5,383 nt of DNA from T1Sed10-7 sp047921175 (GTDB lineage: Bacteria > Actinomycetota > Nitriliruptoria > Nitriliruptorales > Nitriliruptoraceae): contig JBLRWQ010000117.1 of assembly GCA_047921175.1 (NCBI GenBank), positions 1-5,383 on the forward strand, in the 5' to 3' direction. The stretch's first letter is position 1. Each line of letters opens with the position of its first letter. Made by a program: the position numbers and the translations under genes. Shown here piece after piece: positions 1 through 5,383 of the stretch. Below the pieces are notes generated by a model, which had not been told where the DNA came from, did no database searches, and saw only the letters and a list, made by a program, of their open reading frames with translations.

Positions 1-220
1 CCGCAGCGCGCCGGCCGCGGTGAGGCGATGGTAGCCCCCGGCGACGCGACGGCGTCGGCCCGACCCGCACCGGCCCCGGCCCGCCGGGTCCCCAGGGTCG
101 CGGTCCTGCTGGGAGCGACCGGCCGGCCACCACAGCCCAGAGCGCACCACCGGCCCGTACGTGCACGGAACCGCCGCCATACGCGGCTTCGTGCAACTGC
201 CGGAGAGGATCGACACCGTG
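1..220. other. Left-edge region without a convincing gene
   Basis: I find no gene here that I can support. One forward frame is open from the left edge through position 1404, but it runs antisense to the membrane gene and purE and reads as low-complexity Arg/Pro/Gly, so it is a shadow. The other two forward frames close early, with TGA at 21-23 and TAG at 32-34. Either could be the last few codons of a convergent gene entering from the left, but the residues (ending PRPR-like or VRRW) are too few to judge. On the minus strand, TACCAT (complement of 28-33) looks like a -10 box that could serve a leftward gene starting outside the window, but no convincing -35 box accompanies it. The stretch also holds the decayed palindrome copy at 161-196, listed separately. 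Confidence 0.5.
161..196. repeat. Palindromic repeat element, copy 1 (imperfect)
   Basis: This 36-nt segment matches 223-258 at 31 of 36 positions, in the same orientation and 62 bp away. Its arms, GTGCACGGAACCGC at 161-174 and GCGGCTTCGTGCAA at 183-196, can still form a stem, but with one interior A/C mismatch, one G-T pair and a broken outermost pair. It therefore looks like a decayed version of copy 2. Two related palindromes in an intergenic stretch resemble the extragenic palindromic (REP-like) elements common in bacterial chromosomes. Whether this one is repeated elsewhere in the genome cannot be seen from this window. Confidence 0.7.
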
Positions 221-260
221 CGGTGCACGGAACCGCCGCTATGCGCGGTTCCGTGCACCG
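221..260 (-). terminator. Perfect 16-bp hairpin downstream of the purLKE-membrane gene unit (palindromic repeat copy 2)
   Basis: The arm CGGTGCACGGAACCGC (221-236) and its exact reverse complement at 245-260 flank an 8-nt loop, CGCTATGC. Two more pairs with a TAT triloop are possible if one C is bulged. The hairpin starts 58 nt past the stop codon of the last leftward gene, where an intrinsic terminator or 3'-end stabiliser would be expected. No T-tract follows on either strand. Terminators lacking a U-tail have been proposed in high-GC actinobacteria, so the role is inferred from position and stem strength. Because it is palindromic it could act in both directions if a convergent gene lies to the left. 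It is also the better preserved copy of the element at 161-196. Confidence 0.6.
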
Positions 261-338
261 GGCCGGTTCAGGTGGCGTCGGCGGCCGGGTCGTCCACGGG
301 GTCAGCAACCGGCCCGGTTCAGGTGGCGTCGGCGGCCG
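257..338 (-). repeat. Direct repeat of about 31 bp, 51 bp apart, spanning the stop codon of the membrane gene
   Basis: Positions 263-287 and 314-338 are identical over 25 nt. With one mismatch the match extends to 257-287 and 308-338. The right copy contains the last codons and the TGA (319-321) of the membrane protein gene, and the left copy contains a second TGA at 268-270. The 51-bp offset is exactly 17 codons, so the segment after the first stop is in frame and would read TGPVADPVDDPAADAT before the second stop. The real end is ...GTAADAT. This is most simply a slippage or tandem duplication of the gene's tail, followed by drift of the segment between the copies. Confidence 0.8.
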
Positions 339-1026
339 TGCCGGAGGCGTCGTACGCGCGGGCCTCGGCCCGGATCCAGCGCGCCAGGAGCGCCAGCACG
401 GTCAGGAACAGCACCGCCGTCACCGCGGTGAGCCAGCTGACCCCCTCCTCCCAGGCACGACCCACGCTCATGCCGGCACGGACCATCACCGCGAAGGACA
501 GCAAGGCCCCTGCGGTGTCCGCAGCGAGGTAGCGACGGGCGGAGATAGTGGAGGCGCCAGCGGCCGCGGCCAGGACCGTGGGCGGCAGCCCGCCGAGCCG
601 GCCGAGCACCGCGATCGTGGCCCCGCGCCGGGCCAGCACCGCCTGCGCGACCGCCAGCTGACGCTCCGGCAGGGCCCGCTGCAGCCACCTCGGTGCGGTC
701 CCCGCCGCCAGTGCCTTGCGCTCCATCCGCCCAACCGCGAAGTAGGCCCAGACCGCGAGGACCATCAGCGGCACGAACGCGGCGAGGAGCAGCAGCGGGT
801 GCGGCGCCCCGGTCAGCTGGTACTGCGCCCCACCGATCAGCTGGAACTCCTTCGTCGGCCGCAGCAGCAGCATCCAGACCACATGCTCGGGGATCAGGAC
901 CGCGACCAACGGCACCGCGGCGAGCGGCACGACGAAGCGCAGCGCCGCCACCCCGATGAGGACCCGGTCCCGCTTGCGGCGGCCAGGCGCCGGGACCGTG
1001 GCTCCGGCCGCCTCGGGTCGGGTCAT
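319..1026 (-). CDS. Small multi-pass membrane protein, DedA/VTT-like (tentative)
   Basis: This 235-residue protein begins with a short basic N-terminus (GRRKRDR at 15-21). Hydrophobic segments follow at about 22-46, 77-98, 136-182 (helical and re-entrant-looking) and 198-218, with a polar tail. The stretch GRLGGLPPTVLAAAAGASTI (142-161) and the following residues resemble the core of DedA/VTT (SNARE-associated) proteins. G157-x3-I161-x4-Y166 fits the GxxxΦxxxx(F/Y) pattern described for that family. The family's acidic N-terminal motif is not evident, so the assignment rests on the C-terminal half. Family members sit in the inner membrane and are linked to lipid (undecaprenyl phosphate or phospholipid) translocation and envelope homeostasis; the role of this protein is unknown. 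Its ATG overlaps the purE stop (ATGA at 1026-1023) and has no clear Shine-Dalgarno site, suggesting translation coupled to purE. The tail is duplicated downstream of the stop codon. Confidence 0.75.
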   Translation of the reverse strand: MTRPEAAGATVPAPGRRKRDRVLIGVAALRFVVPLAAVPLVAVLIPEHVVWMLLLRPTKEFQLIGGAQYQLTGAPHPLLLLAAFVPLMVLAVWAYFAVGRMERKALAAGTAPRWLQRALPERQLAVAQAVLARRGATIAVLGRLGGLPPTVLAAAAGASTISARRYLAADTAGALLSFAVMVRAGMSVGRAWEEGVSWLTAVTAVLFLTVLALLARWIRAEARAYDASGTAADAT

Positions 1027-1562
1027 CCAGCGAAGCCGAAGCCGCGTGCCTTCGCGGTGAGCTGCTGCTGGACCCGCTCGTCCTTCTCCAGCGAGGCCTC
1101 CCGGAGCTCCTCGCGGTGCTCGTCGAGGCGGGCGGTCAACGCGACGTCCCCGGCCGCCAGGATCCGGACCGCCAGCAGCCCGGCGTTCTGCGCCCCGCCG
1201 ACGGCCACCGTCGCCACGGGGATCCCGGCCGGCATCTGCACGATCGACAGCAGCGAGTCCAGCCCGTCGAGGTGGCGCAGCGGCACCGGCACCCCGATCA
1301 CCGGCAGCGAGGTCACCGAGGCGAGCATGCCCGGCAGGTGGGCGGCCCCACCGGCGCCGGCGATGAGCACCTCGAGCCCGCGTCCGGCCGCCTCCTGCCC
1401 GTAGGCCAGCATCCGCGCCGCATCCCGGTGCGCGGAGACGACGTGGACCTCGTGCGGGATGTCGAAGCGCTCCAGCGCCTCGACCGCGGGCTCCATGGTG
1501 GGTAGGTCCGAGTCGCTGCCCATCACGACCCCGACCCGGGGGGTTGCGGCGGTCTCGCTCAT
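1023..1562 (-). CDS. purE: N5-carboxyaminoimidazole ribonucleotide mutase (PurE, class I)
   Basis: PurE moves the carboxylate of N5-CAIR from N5 to C4, giving CAIR in de novo purine synthesis, and works directly after PurK in the cytoplasm. The 179-residue protein has the usual class I length. Visible motifs are the phosphate-binding MGSDSDLPTM (14-23), SAHR (43-46, with the conserved catalytic His45), the Gly/Ala-rich AGAGGAAHLPGM (68-79), and GLDSLLSIVQMP in the middle. A charged helical C-terminus follows. A PurK gene directly upstream fits the bacterial mutase class rather than the direct AIR carboxylase class. Two adjacent ATGs (1565 and 1562) are possible starts. GGAG at 1572-1569 lies 3 nt from the first and 6 nt from the second, so I prefer the second; using the first adds one Met. 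The 100-nt gap after purK is long enough for some separate control, but I see no promoter in it. Confidence 0.97.
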   Translation of the reverse strand: MSETAATPRVGVVMGSDSDLPTMEPAVEALERFDIPHEVHVVSAHRDAARMLAYGQEAAGRGLEVLIAGAGGAAHLPGMLASVTSLPVIGVPVPLRHLDGLDSLLSIVQMPAGIPVATVAVGGAQNAGLLAVRILAAGDVALTARLDEHREELREASLEKDERVQQQLTAKARGFGFAG

Positions 1563-1662
1563 CATCGGCTCCGTTCGGCGGTGGGGCGGGCTGCGGGCCG
1601 GTACCGGGCAGCCGCGTCGGCAGGGCGGGCATCGAGGTGGTGGACGCGCGCCACGGTGGCGG

Positions 1663-2841
1663 TCACGGCGCGAGCAGGCGCGCGGCGGCCTCCCGCGCCC
1701 GGGCCAGCGCCACCTCGGCATCCGCCCCGAGGACGGTGACGTGGCCGATCTTGCGGCCCGGTCGTGACGCCTTGCCGTACAGGTGCACGGCCGCGTCGCC
1801 GACGGCCAGCGCCTCGGGCAGCCGCTCGGCGATCCGGTCCGGCCCGGCCGGGCCGAGCAGGTTGACCAGCGCGGCCGCGGGCGCACGCAACGCCGTGTCG
1901 CCGAGCGGCCAGTCCAGCACCGCCCGCAGGTGGTTGTGGAACTGCGAGGTGGTGGCCGCCTCGATGGTGGCGTGCCCGGAGTTGTGCGGGCGCACCGCCA
2001 CCTCGTTGAGCGTCAGGTGCCCCGCGCGGTCCACGAACAGCTCGACGGCGATGATCCCGACCCCGTCGATCGCGGCCGCCACCTCGGTGCCGAGCCGCGC
2101 GGCCTCCTCGGCGAGTGCCGGAGCGACGCGGGCGGGCTGGACGAGCTCGACCAGCTGCCCCTCGTGCTGCACCGTCTCGACCACCGGGTAGGTGACCTGC
2201 TCACCGCCGGGCCGGCGCGCGGTGACCACCGCGAGCTCGATCGCGATGTCGACATGGGCCTCGACCATCCAGCTGCCGCCGCGGGCGAGCACCGCCGTGG
2301 CCTCCGCCACGGTGGACACCACCTCGACCCCGCGGCCGTCGTAGCCGCCGCGGGTCGACTTGGCCACGACCGGCCAGCCGTGCTCGACGGCGAAGGCGGC
2401 CACGTCCTCGGGTTCACGTACCGCGGCGAAGGGCGGCACCGGCAGCCCGCGGGCCGACAGCTGCGTGCGGGCGTAGAGCTTGTCCTTGGCGAACAGCAGC
2501 GCCGCGGCGCTCGGCCGCACCGCGACCCCCTCGGCGGCCAGCAGCCCGAGCACGTCGTCGGCGACCAGCTCGTGGTCGAGGGTGAGCACGTCCACCTCGG
2601 CGGCGAAGGCGCGCAGCGCCGCCTCGTCGTCGGGCCGGCCGAGCCGGGTGACCGCACCGGCCAGCGCCGCGGGCTCGTCCGCGTGGACGGCCAGCACGTG
2701 CAGATCGACGCCGAGGTCGATCGCGGCGGCGTGGGTCATGCGGGCCAGCTGCCCACCGCCGACCATCCCGACCCGGGCCGTGGCCGGCCGGTCGCCGATC
2801 GGCACGGGCGGTGCCGGTGGGGCCGCATCCGGGGTGGTCAC
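1663..2841 (-). CDS. purK: N5-carboxyaminoimidazole ribonucleotide synthase (PurK)
   Basis: PurK uses ATP and bicarbonate to carboxylate AIR to N5-CAIR, the substrate of PurE. The 392-residue ATP-grasp protein is near the family's normal length. A 22-residue Pro/Ala-rich leader precedes the N-terminal fold with VGMVGGGQLARM (24-35). KDKL (119-122) opens the ATP-grasp domain, followed by the glycine-rich loop AKSTRGGYDGRGV (160-172), then EAHVDIAIELAVV (194-206), and NEVAVRPHNSGHAT (279-292) holding ATP/metal and substrate residues. Two usual positions differ: VPF is VDI near 197-199, and the aromatic residue after NSGH is Ala291. The start is a GTG 3 nt after the purL stop, and GGAAGG in the last purL codons sits 7 nt upstream as a Shine-Dalgarno site. 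This supports the start and indicates co-translation with purL. Confidence 0.97.
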   Translation of the reverse strand: MTTPDAAPPAPPVPIGDRPATARVGMVGGGQLARMTHAAAIDLGVDLHVLAVHADEPAALAGAVTRLGRPDDEAALRAFAAEVDVLTLDHELVADDVLGLLAAEGVAVRPSAAALLFAKDKLYARTQLSARGLPVPPFAAVREPEDVAAFAVEHGWPVVAKSTRGGYDGRGVEVVSTVAEATAVLARGGSWMVEAHVDIAIELAVVTARRPGGEQVTYPVVETVQHEGQLVELVQPARVAPALAEEAARLGTEVAAAIDGVGIIAVELFVDRAGHLTLNEVAVRPHNSGHATIEAATTSQFHNHLRAVLDWPLGDTALRAPAAALVNLLGPAGPDRIAERLPEALAVGDAAVHLYGKASRPGRKIGHVTVLGADAEVALARAREAAARLLAP

Positions 2842-2844
2842 CGC

Positions 2845-5184
2845 TCAGCCTTCCAGCAGCTCGGTCAGGCCGCCCTCGTAGGCCGCGCGTACCTCGTCGA
2901 GGTCGAGGTCGACCAGCCCCCGGATCGCCAGGCGCGTGCCCCCGACGGTGCCGATGTCCTTCAGCGGCACGTCCGCGTCGGCACACAGGGCGGCGAACTC
3001 GCGCACCGCCGAGGACGGCACGCTGACGACCACCCGGCCGGGCGACTCGCTGCACAGCTGCTGGGTGGGTGACAGCGCTGCCAGCTCCCCCTCGAGCGCC
3101 ACGTCCGCGCCGATGTCGCCGGCCAGGCAGGACTCGGCCAGGGTGACCAGCAGCCCGCCGGCCCCGACGTCGTGGGCGGAGGTCACCAGCCGCTCGCGGG
3201 CGGCCTCCTGCAGCACCTCGGAGATGGCCGCCTCGAGCTCGAGGTCCGCCGGCGCCAGGACACCGCCCAGCGGCGCGCCGAGCCAGCGCTGCACCTCGGA
3301 GCCGGCCAGGCCGGGCACGGTCGGGGCACCCATGAGCAGCAGCAGCTCCCCCTCGTCCTCGTAGGCGATGCCCAGCGCGTCCTCGGCGTCGGCCAGCACG
3401 CCCAGGATCCCGATCACCGGCGTGGGGTGGATCGCCTCGCCCTTGGTCTCGTTGTAGAGCGAGACGTTGCCGCCGGTCACCGGCACGCCGAGCTGCCGGC
3501 AGGCGGCCCCCAGCGCCCGGATCGAGGTGGCCAGCTGCCACATGATCTCCGGCCGCTCCGGGTTGCCGAAGTTGAGGTTGTTCGTGGTCGCGAGCGGCCG
3601 GGCGCCGGTGCAGGCGACGTTGCGGAAGGCCTCGGCGACCACCCGGATCGTGCCCTGCTCCGGGTCGAGCTCGCACCAGCGACCGTTGCCGTCGGTGGCG
3701 CAGGCCACCGCGCGGCGGCTGCCGGGCAGGCGCACCACGCCGGCGTCGCCCATGCCGGGCCCGAGCACCGTGCCGGAGCGCACGTGCTGGTCGTACTGCT
3801 CGAACACCCACCGCTTGGAGGCCACGTTCGGGGAGGCGAGGAAGCCGAGCGCCGCCTCCTCCAGCGTGCGGGCCGGCCGCCCGTCGGCCGCCTCGCGCGT
3901 GCCCCCCGGCAGGGTCAGATCGAGCGTCTCCGCCGCCACCTCGGCGTAGGCATCGAGCCAGTCCGGGCGGGCCTGGGGGCGGTCGTAGACGGGGCCCTCG
4001 TCGGCGAGCGAGCGGGCGGGCAGGTCGGCGATCAGCTGGCCGTTGCGCGTGAGCCGCAGGGCGTCGCCCTCGACCACCTCCCCGATCACCGCGGCCGGCA
4101 CCCCCCAGCGGGCCGCGACCTCCTGGAGCTCCTCCAGCTGCTCGGGGGCGACCAGGGCGAGCATGCGCTCCTGCGACTCCGAGCACAGGATCTCCCAGGA
4201 CGCCATCGACGGCTCGCGCAGGTGGACCCGGTCGAGGTCGACGTCCATGCCCATCGACGCGGCGGAGGCGAGCTCCGAGGTGGAGCAGGCGATCCCGGCC
4301 GCACCCATGTCCTGGATGCCGGAGACCAGGTCCCGCTCGTACAGCTCCAGGCAGCACTCGATCAGCAGCTTCTCCGCGAAGGGGTCGCCGACCTGGACGT
4401 TGGGACGTTTGGCGTCGAGCCCCTCGTCGAACTCCTGGCTCGCGAGCACGCTGGCACCACCGATGCCGTCACGGCCGGTGGCGGAGCCGAGCAGGACGGC
4501 GAGGTGGCCGGGCGCCTCCGCCCGGGCGAGCTGCAGCTTGTCCCGCTGCAGCACCCCGATCGCGAGCACGTTGGTGAGCGGGTTGCCGGCGTAGGTGTCG
4601 TCGAACACCACCTCGCCGCCGATGTTGGGCACCCCGACGCAGTTGCCGTAGTGCCCGACGCCGCGGACCACCCCGTCGACGAGGTGGCGCTGGAGGGCGT
4701 CGACCTCGTGGTGGACGCCGGCCCCGTCGGTCCAGCCGCCGGGGTCGCCGAAGCGCAGCGGGTCCATGACCGCGATCGGCCGGGCCCCCATCGTGAAGAT
4801 GTCGCGCAGGATCCCGCCGACGCCGGTGGCCGCGCCCTGGAACGGCTCGACGTAGGAGGGGTGGTTGTGGGACTCGATCTTGAACGCGACCGCGATCCCG
4901 TCCCCGACGTCCACGACCCCGGCGTTCTCCCCGGGTCCGGCGATCACCCACGGCTCGTCGTGGGCGAGGCCGCGCAGGTGGATCTTGGAGGACTTGTAGG
5001 AGCAGTGCTCGGACCACATCACCGAGTACATGCCGAGCTCGGCGACGGTCGGGGTGCGGCCGAGGATGGCCACGAGGTCGTCGTACTCGTCGCCACGCAG
5101 GCCCAGCTCGTGGCCGAGCTCTCGGGCCCGCTCGGGGCTGACGGTCTCCTCCGGCGGGAACGGCGAGGTGGGGCTGTCGGACAC
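2845..5184 (-). CDS. purL: Phosphoribosylformylglycinamidine synthase subunit PurL (FGAM synthase II)
   Basis: PurL converts FGAR, ATP and ammonia to FGAM. The short type seen here receives ammonia from the glutaminase PurQ with PurS as bridge; neither is encoded beside it. The 779-residue protein is close to the size of other actinobacterial short PurLs. A linker/FGAR-binding region holds WSEHCSYKSSK (57-67), with His60 matching the catalytic His of the family. The first AIRS-type half has KIESHNHPS (102-110), TGVGGILRDIFTMGARP (120-136), GNCVGVPNIGGE (180-191), GSATGRDGIGGAS (233-245) and QDMGAAGIACSTSE (291-304). The second half has ATDGNGRW (496-503), TNNLNFGNP (534-542), TGGNVSLYNET (570-580) and SAHDVGAGGL (669-678). 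I chose the GTG at 5184. An ATG at 5286 would add 34 Arg/Pro-rich residues unlike PurL and push into the divergent promoter region. The Shine-Dalgarno site is weak (AGGCG, about 8 nt upstream). It is the first gene of the leftward unit. Confidence 0.97.
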   Translation of the reverse strand: MSDSPTSPFPPEETVSPERARELGHELGLRGDEYDDLVAILGRTPTVAELGMYSVMWSEHCSYKSSKIHLRGLAHDEPWVIAGPGENAGVVDVGDGIAVAFKIESHNHPSYVEPFQGAATGVGGILRDIFTMGARPIAVMDPLRFGDPGGWTDGAGVHHEVDALQRHLVDGVVRGVGHYGNCVGVPNIGGEVVFDDTYAGNPLTNVLAIGVLQRDKLQLARAEAPGHLAVLLGSATGRDGIGGASVLASQEFDEGLDAKRPNVQVGDPFAEKLLIECCLELYERDLVSGIQDMGAAGIACSTSELASAASMGMDVDLDRVHLREPSMASWEILCSESQERMLALVAPEQLEELQEVAARWGVPAAVIGEVVEGDALRLTRNGQLIADLPARSLADEGPVYDRPQARPDWLDAYAEVAAETLDLTLPGGTREAADGRPARTLEEAALGFLASPNVASKRWVFEQYDQHVRSGTVLGPGMGDAGVVRLPGSRRAVACATDGNGRWCELDPEQGTIRVVAEAFRNVACTGARPLATTNNLNFGNPERPEIMWQLATSIRALGAACRQLGVPVTGGNVSLYNETKGEAIHPTPVIGILGVLADAEDALGIAYEDEGELLLLMGAPTVPGLAGSEVQRWLGAPLGGVLAPADLELEAAISEVLQEAARERLVTSAHDVGAGGLLVTLAESCLAGDIGADVALEGELAALSPTQQLCSESPGRVVVSVPSSAVREFAALCADADVPLKDIGTVGGTRLAIRGLVDLDLDEVRAAYEGGLTELLEG

Positions 5185-5200
5185 GTCGGCACGCCTGATC

Positions 5201-5220
5201 GCGGGTGGTCGCGGGTGGTC
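5201..5220. repeat. Perfect 10-bp tandem duplication in the purL leader
   Basis: GCGGGTGGTC occurs twice head to tail immediately upstream of the purL start region, followed by a run of six G (5221-5226). On the purL sense strand it reads GACCACCCGC twice, 17 nt before the start codon. A role is not evident. It could be slippage in GC-rich DNA or part of the untranslated leader. Confidence 0.75.
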
Positions 5221-5294
5221 GGGGGGCAGCCTACGTGACCCGTGCCGCGCTCCGGCCGCCGCGCGCGAGATCCACGGTCGATGCACGACCCTTC

Positions 5295-5329
5295 CGTATC
5301 GATTCTCGATACGCTATCGTTCTTCGATA
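5295..5329. promoter_or_regulatory. Tandem operator: two 15-bp dyads with alternating TATCG/CGATA half-sites
   Basis: Dyad 1 is the perfect inverted repeat CGTATCGA-TTC-TCGATACG (5295-5313), with core 5297-5311. Dyad 2 is TATCG-TTCTT-CGATA (5315-5329). The cores have the same geometry (half-site starts 10 bp apart), the same half-sites, and are offset by 18 bp, giving four alternating half-sites in 33 bp. The array ends 4 nt before the Shine-Dalgarno site of the rightward gene, where it would cover the -10 box or transcription start. This is the arrangement of an operator for a dimeric repressor. The ATCGAT-type half-sites recall operators I associate with PadR-family regulators in actinobacteria, but that family link is inference. 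Confidence 0.7.
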
Positions 5330-5333
5330 TGGC

Positions 5334-5342
5334 AGGGAGGTG
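5334..5342 (+). promoter_or_regulatory. Shine-Dalgarno site of the rightward gene
   Basis: AGGGAGGTG is a near-ideal complement to the 16S rRNA 3' end. Its GGAGG core ends 7 nt before the ATG at 5348, which fixes the start and indicates a strongly initiated gene. Another ATG at 5329-5331, inside the second dyad, is out of frame, lacks such a site and closes at 5380-5382. Confidence 0.85.
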
Positions 5343-5347
5343 TGGGG

Positions 5348-5383
5348 ATGACCAACGACGAGCCTCGGACCGGCGACGGTGAC
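5348..5383 (+). CDS. 5' end of a divergent gene, product unknown (cut by window edge)
   Basis: Only 12 codons are visible: MTNDEPRTGDGD, a polar, acidic, probably disordered N-terminus. The start is well supported by the strong ribosome binding site. A GTG at 5342-5344 is in frame two codons earlier, but it lies inside the binding site and is unlikely. The residues do not identify a family. The operator-like double dyad over its promoter suggests a tightly controlled gene, quite possibly a transcriptional regulator repressing itself, or the first gene of a regulated exporter or stress operon. It is transcribed away from purL, so it is not part of the purine unit. Confidence 0.7.
   Translation, partial: MTNDEPRTGDGD

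Larger units (their letters stand above)
5185..5347. promoter_or_regulatory. Divergent promoter region between purL and the rightward gene
   Basis: This 163-bp gap must hold promoters for purL (leftward) and for the gene starting at 5348 (rightward). Rightward, TATCGT (5315-5320) and TACGCT (5310-5315) fit a TAnnnT -10 box; both lie inside the dyad array. No convincing -35 box accompanies them. Leftward, TAGGCT (complement of 5228-5233) is the best -10 candidate, again without a clear -35 box. Positions 5295-5330 are clearly AT-richer than everything else in the window. No riboswitch-like structure is apparent in the purL leader. Confidence 0.5.

Noticed and set aside
1..134. Leftward GTG-initiated frame running off the left edge
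   Set aside because: It encodes Gly/Pro/Arg-rich residues without any motif, lacks a clear Shine-Dalgarno site, and is too short in the window to support.
161..260. CRISPR-like pair of repeats
   Set aside because: There are only two copies, they are self-complementary along their full length and imperfect, with a single 26-nt gap and no cas genes. This fits a REP-like palindrome, not a CRISPR array.
28..1404. Long forward open frame at the left end
   Set aside because: It runs antisense to the membrane gene and purE. Its product is low-complexity Arg/Pro/Gly, as expected for a shadow frame in very GC-rich DNA.
1563..1886. N-terminal extension of the purE frame to 1886
   Set aside because: It would overlap the conserved end of purK and encode low-complexity Arg/Pro sequence. 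The double ATG with GGAG upstream gives a standard PurE.
2414..4357. Long minus-strand frame overlapping purL and purK
   Set aside because: It is an alternate frame of the two real genes, with a biased Arg/Gly/Ala composition. Fragments echo PurL and PurK only because the same DNA is read out of frame.
3172..5238. Very long forward open frame opposite purL
   Set aside because: It lies antisense to a fully conserved PurL with all family motifs. The translated product is His/Gly/Arg/Val-rich without recognisable motifs.
5185..5286. 34-residue N-terminal extension of PurL from the ATG at 5286
   Set aside because: The residues are Arg/Pro-rich, unlike any PurL N-terminus, and the extension would occupy most of the divergent promoter region. 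GTG at 5184 gives a normal-length protein.

Overview
The window is strongly GC-rich, with C or G in almost every third codon position and several GTG starts. This points to a high-GC actinobacterium (Actinomycetota). The proteins match that, but I cannot place the organism to family from the sequence alone.

Layout. Nearly the whole window is one leftward (minus-strand) transcription unit: purL (5184 to 2845), purK (2841 to 1663), purE (1562 to 1023) and a small multi-pass membrane protein with a DedA/VTT-like signature (1026 to 319). The junctions are tight: 3 nt between purL and purK, 100 nt between purK and purE, and a 4-nt ATGA overlap between purE and the membrane gene. To the right, a 163-bp divergent intergenic region separates purL from a rightward gene, of which only the first 12 codons are visible. 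That region holds two tandem 15-bp dyads (TATCG-N5-CGATA) directly in front of the rightward gene's Shine-Dalgarno site. To the left of the membrane gene are about 320 bp without a convincing gene. They contain a short in-frame duplication of the gene's own 3' end, including the stop codon, and two copies of a palindromic hairpin element.

How the genes work together. PurL is the large synthetase subunit of FGAM synthase (step 4 of de novo IMP synthesis). PurK and PurE together carboxylate AIR to CAIR in two steps (step 6). PurL is the stand-alone short type, so it should need PurS and PurQ, and neither is next to it here. The membrane gene is translationally coupled to purE, but no known biochemistry links it to purine synthesis.

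I see no mobile element, CRISPR array, tRNA or rRNA, and the coding part is ordinary core metabolism. The parts most worth a second look are non-coding: the paired palindromes at the left end, the stop-codon duplication, and the double operator at the right end.
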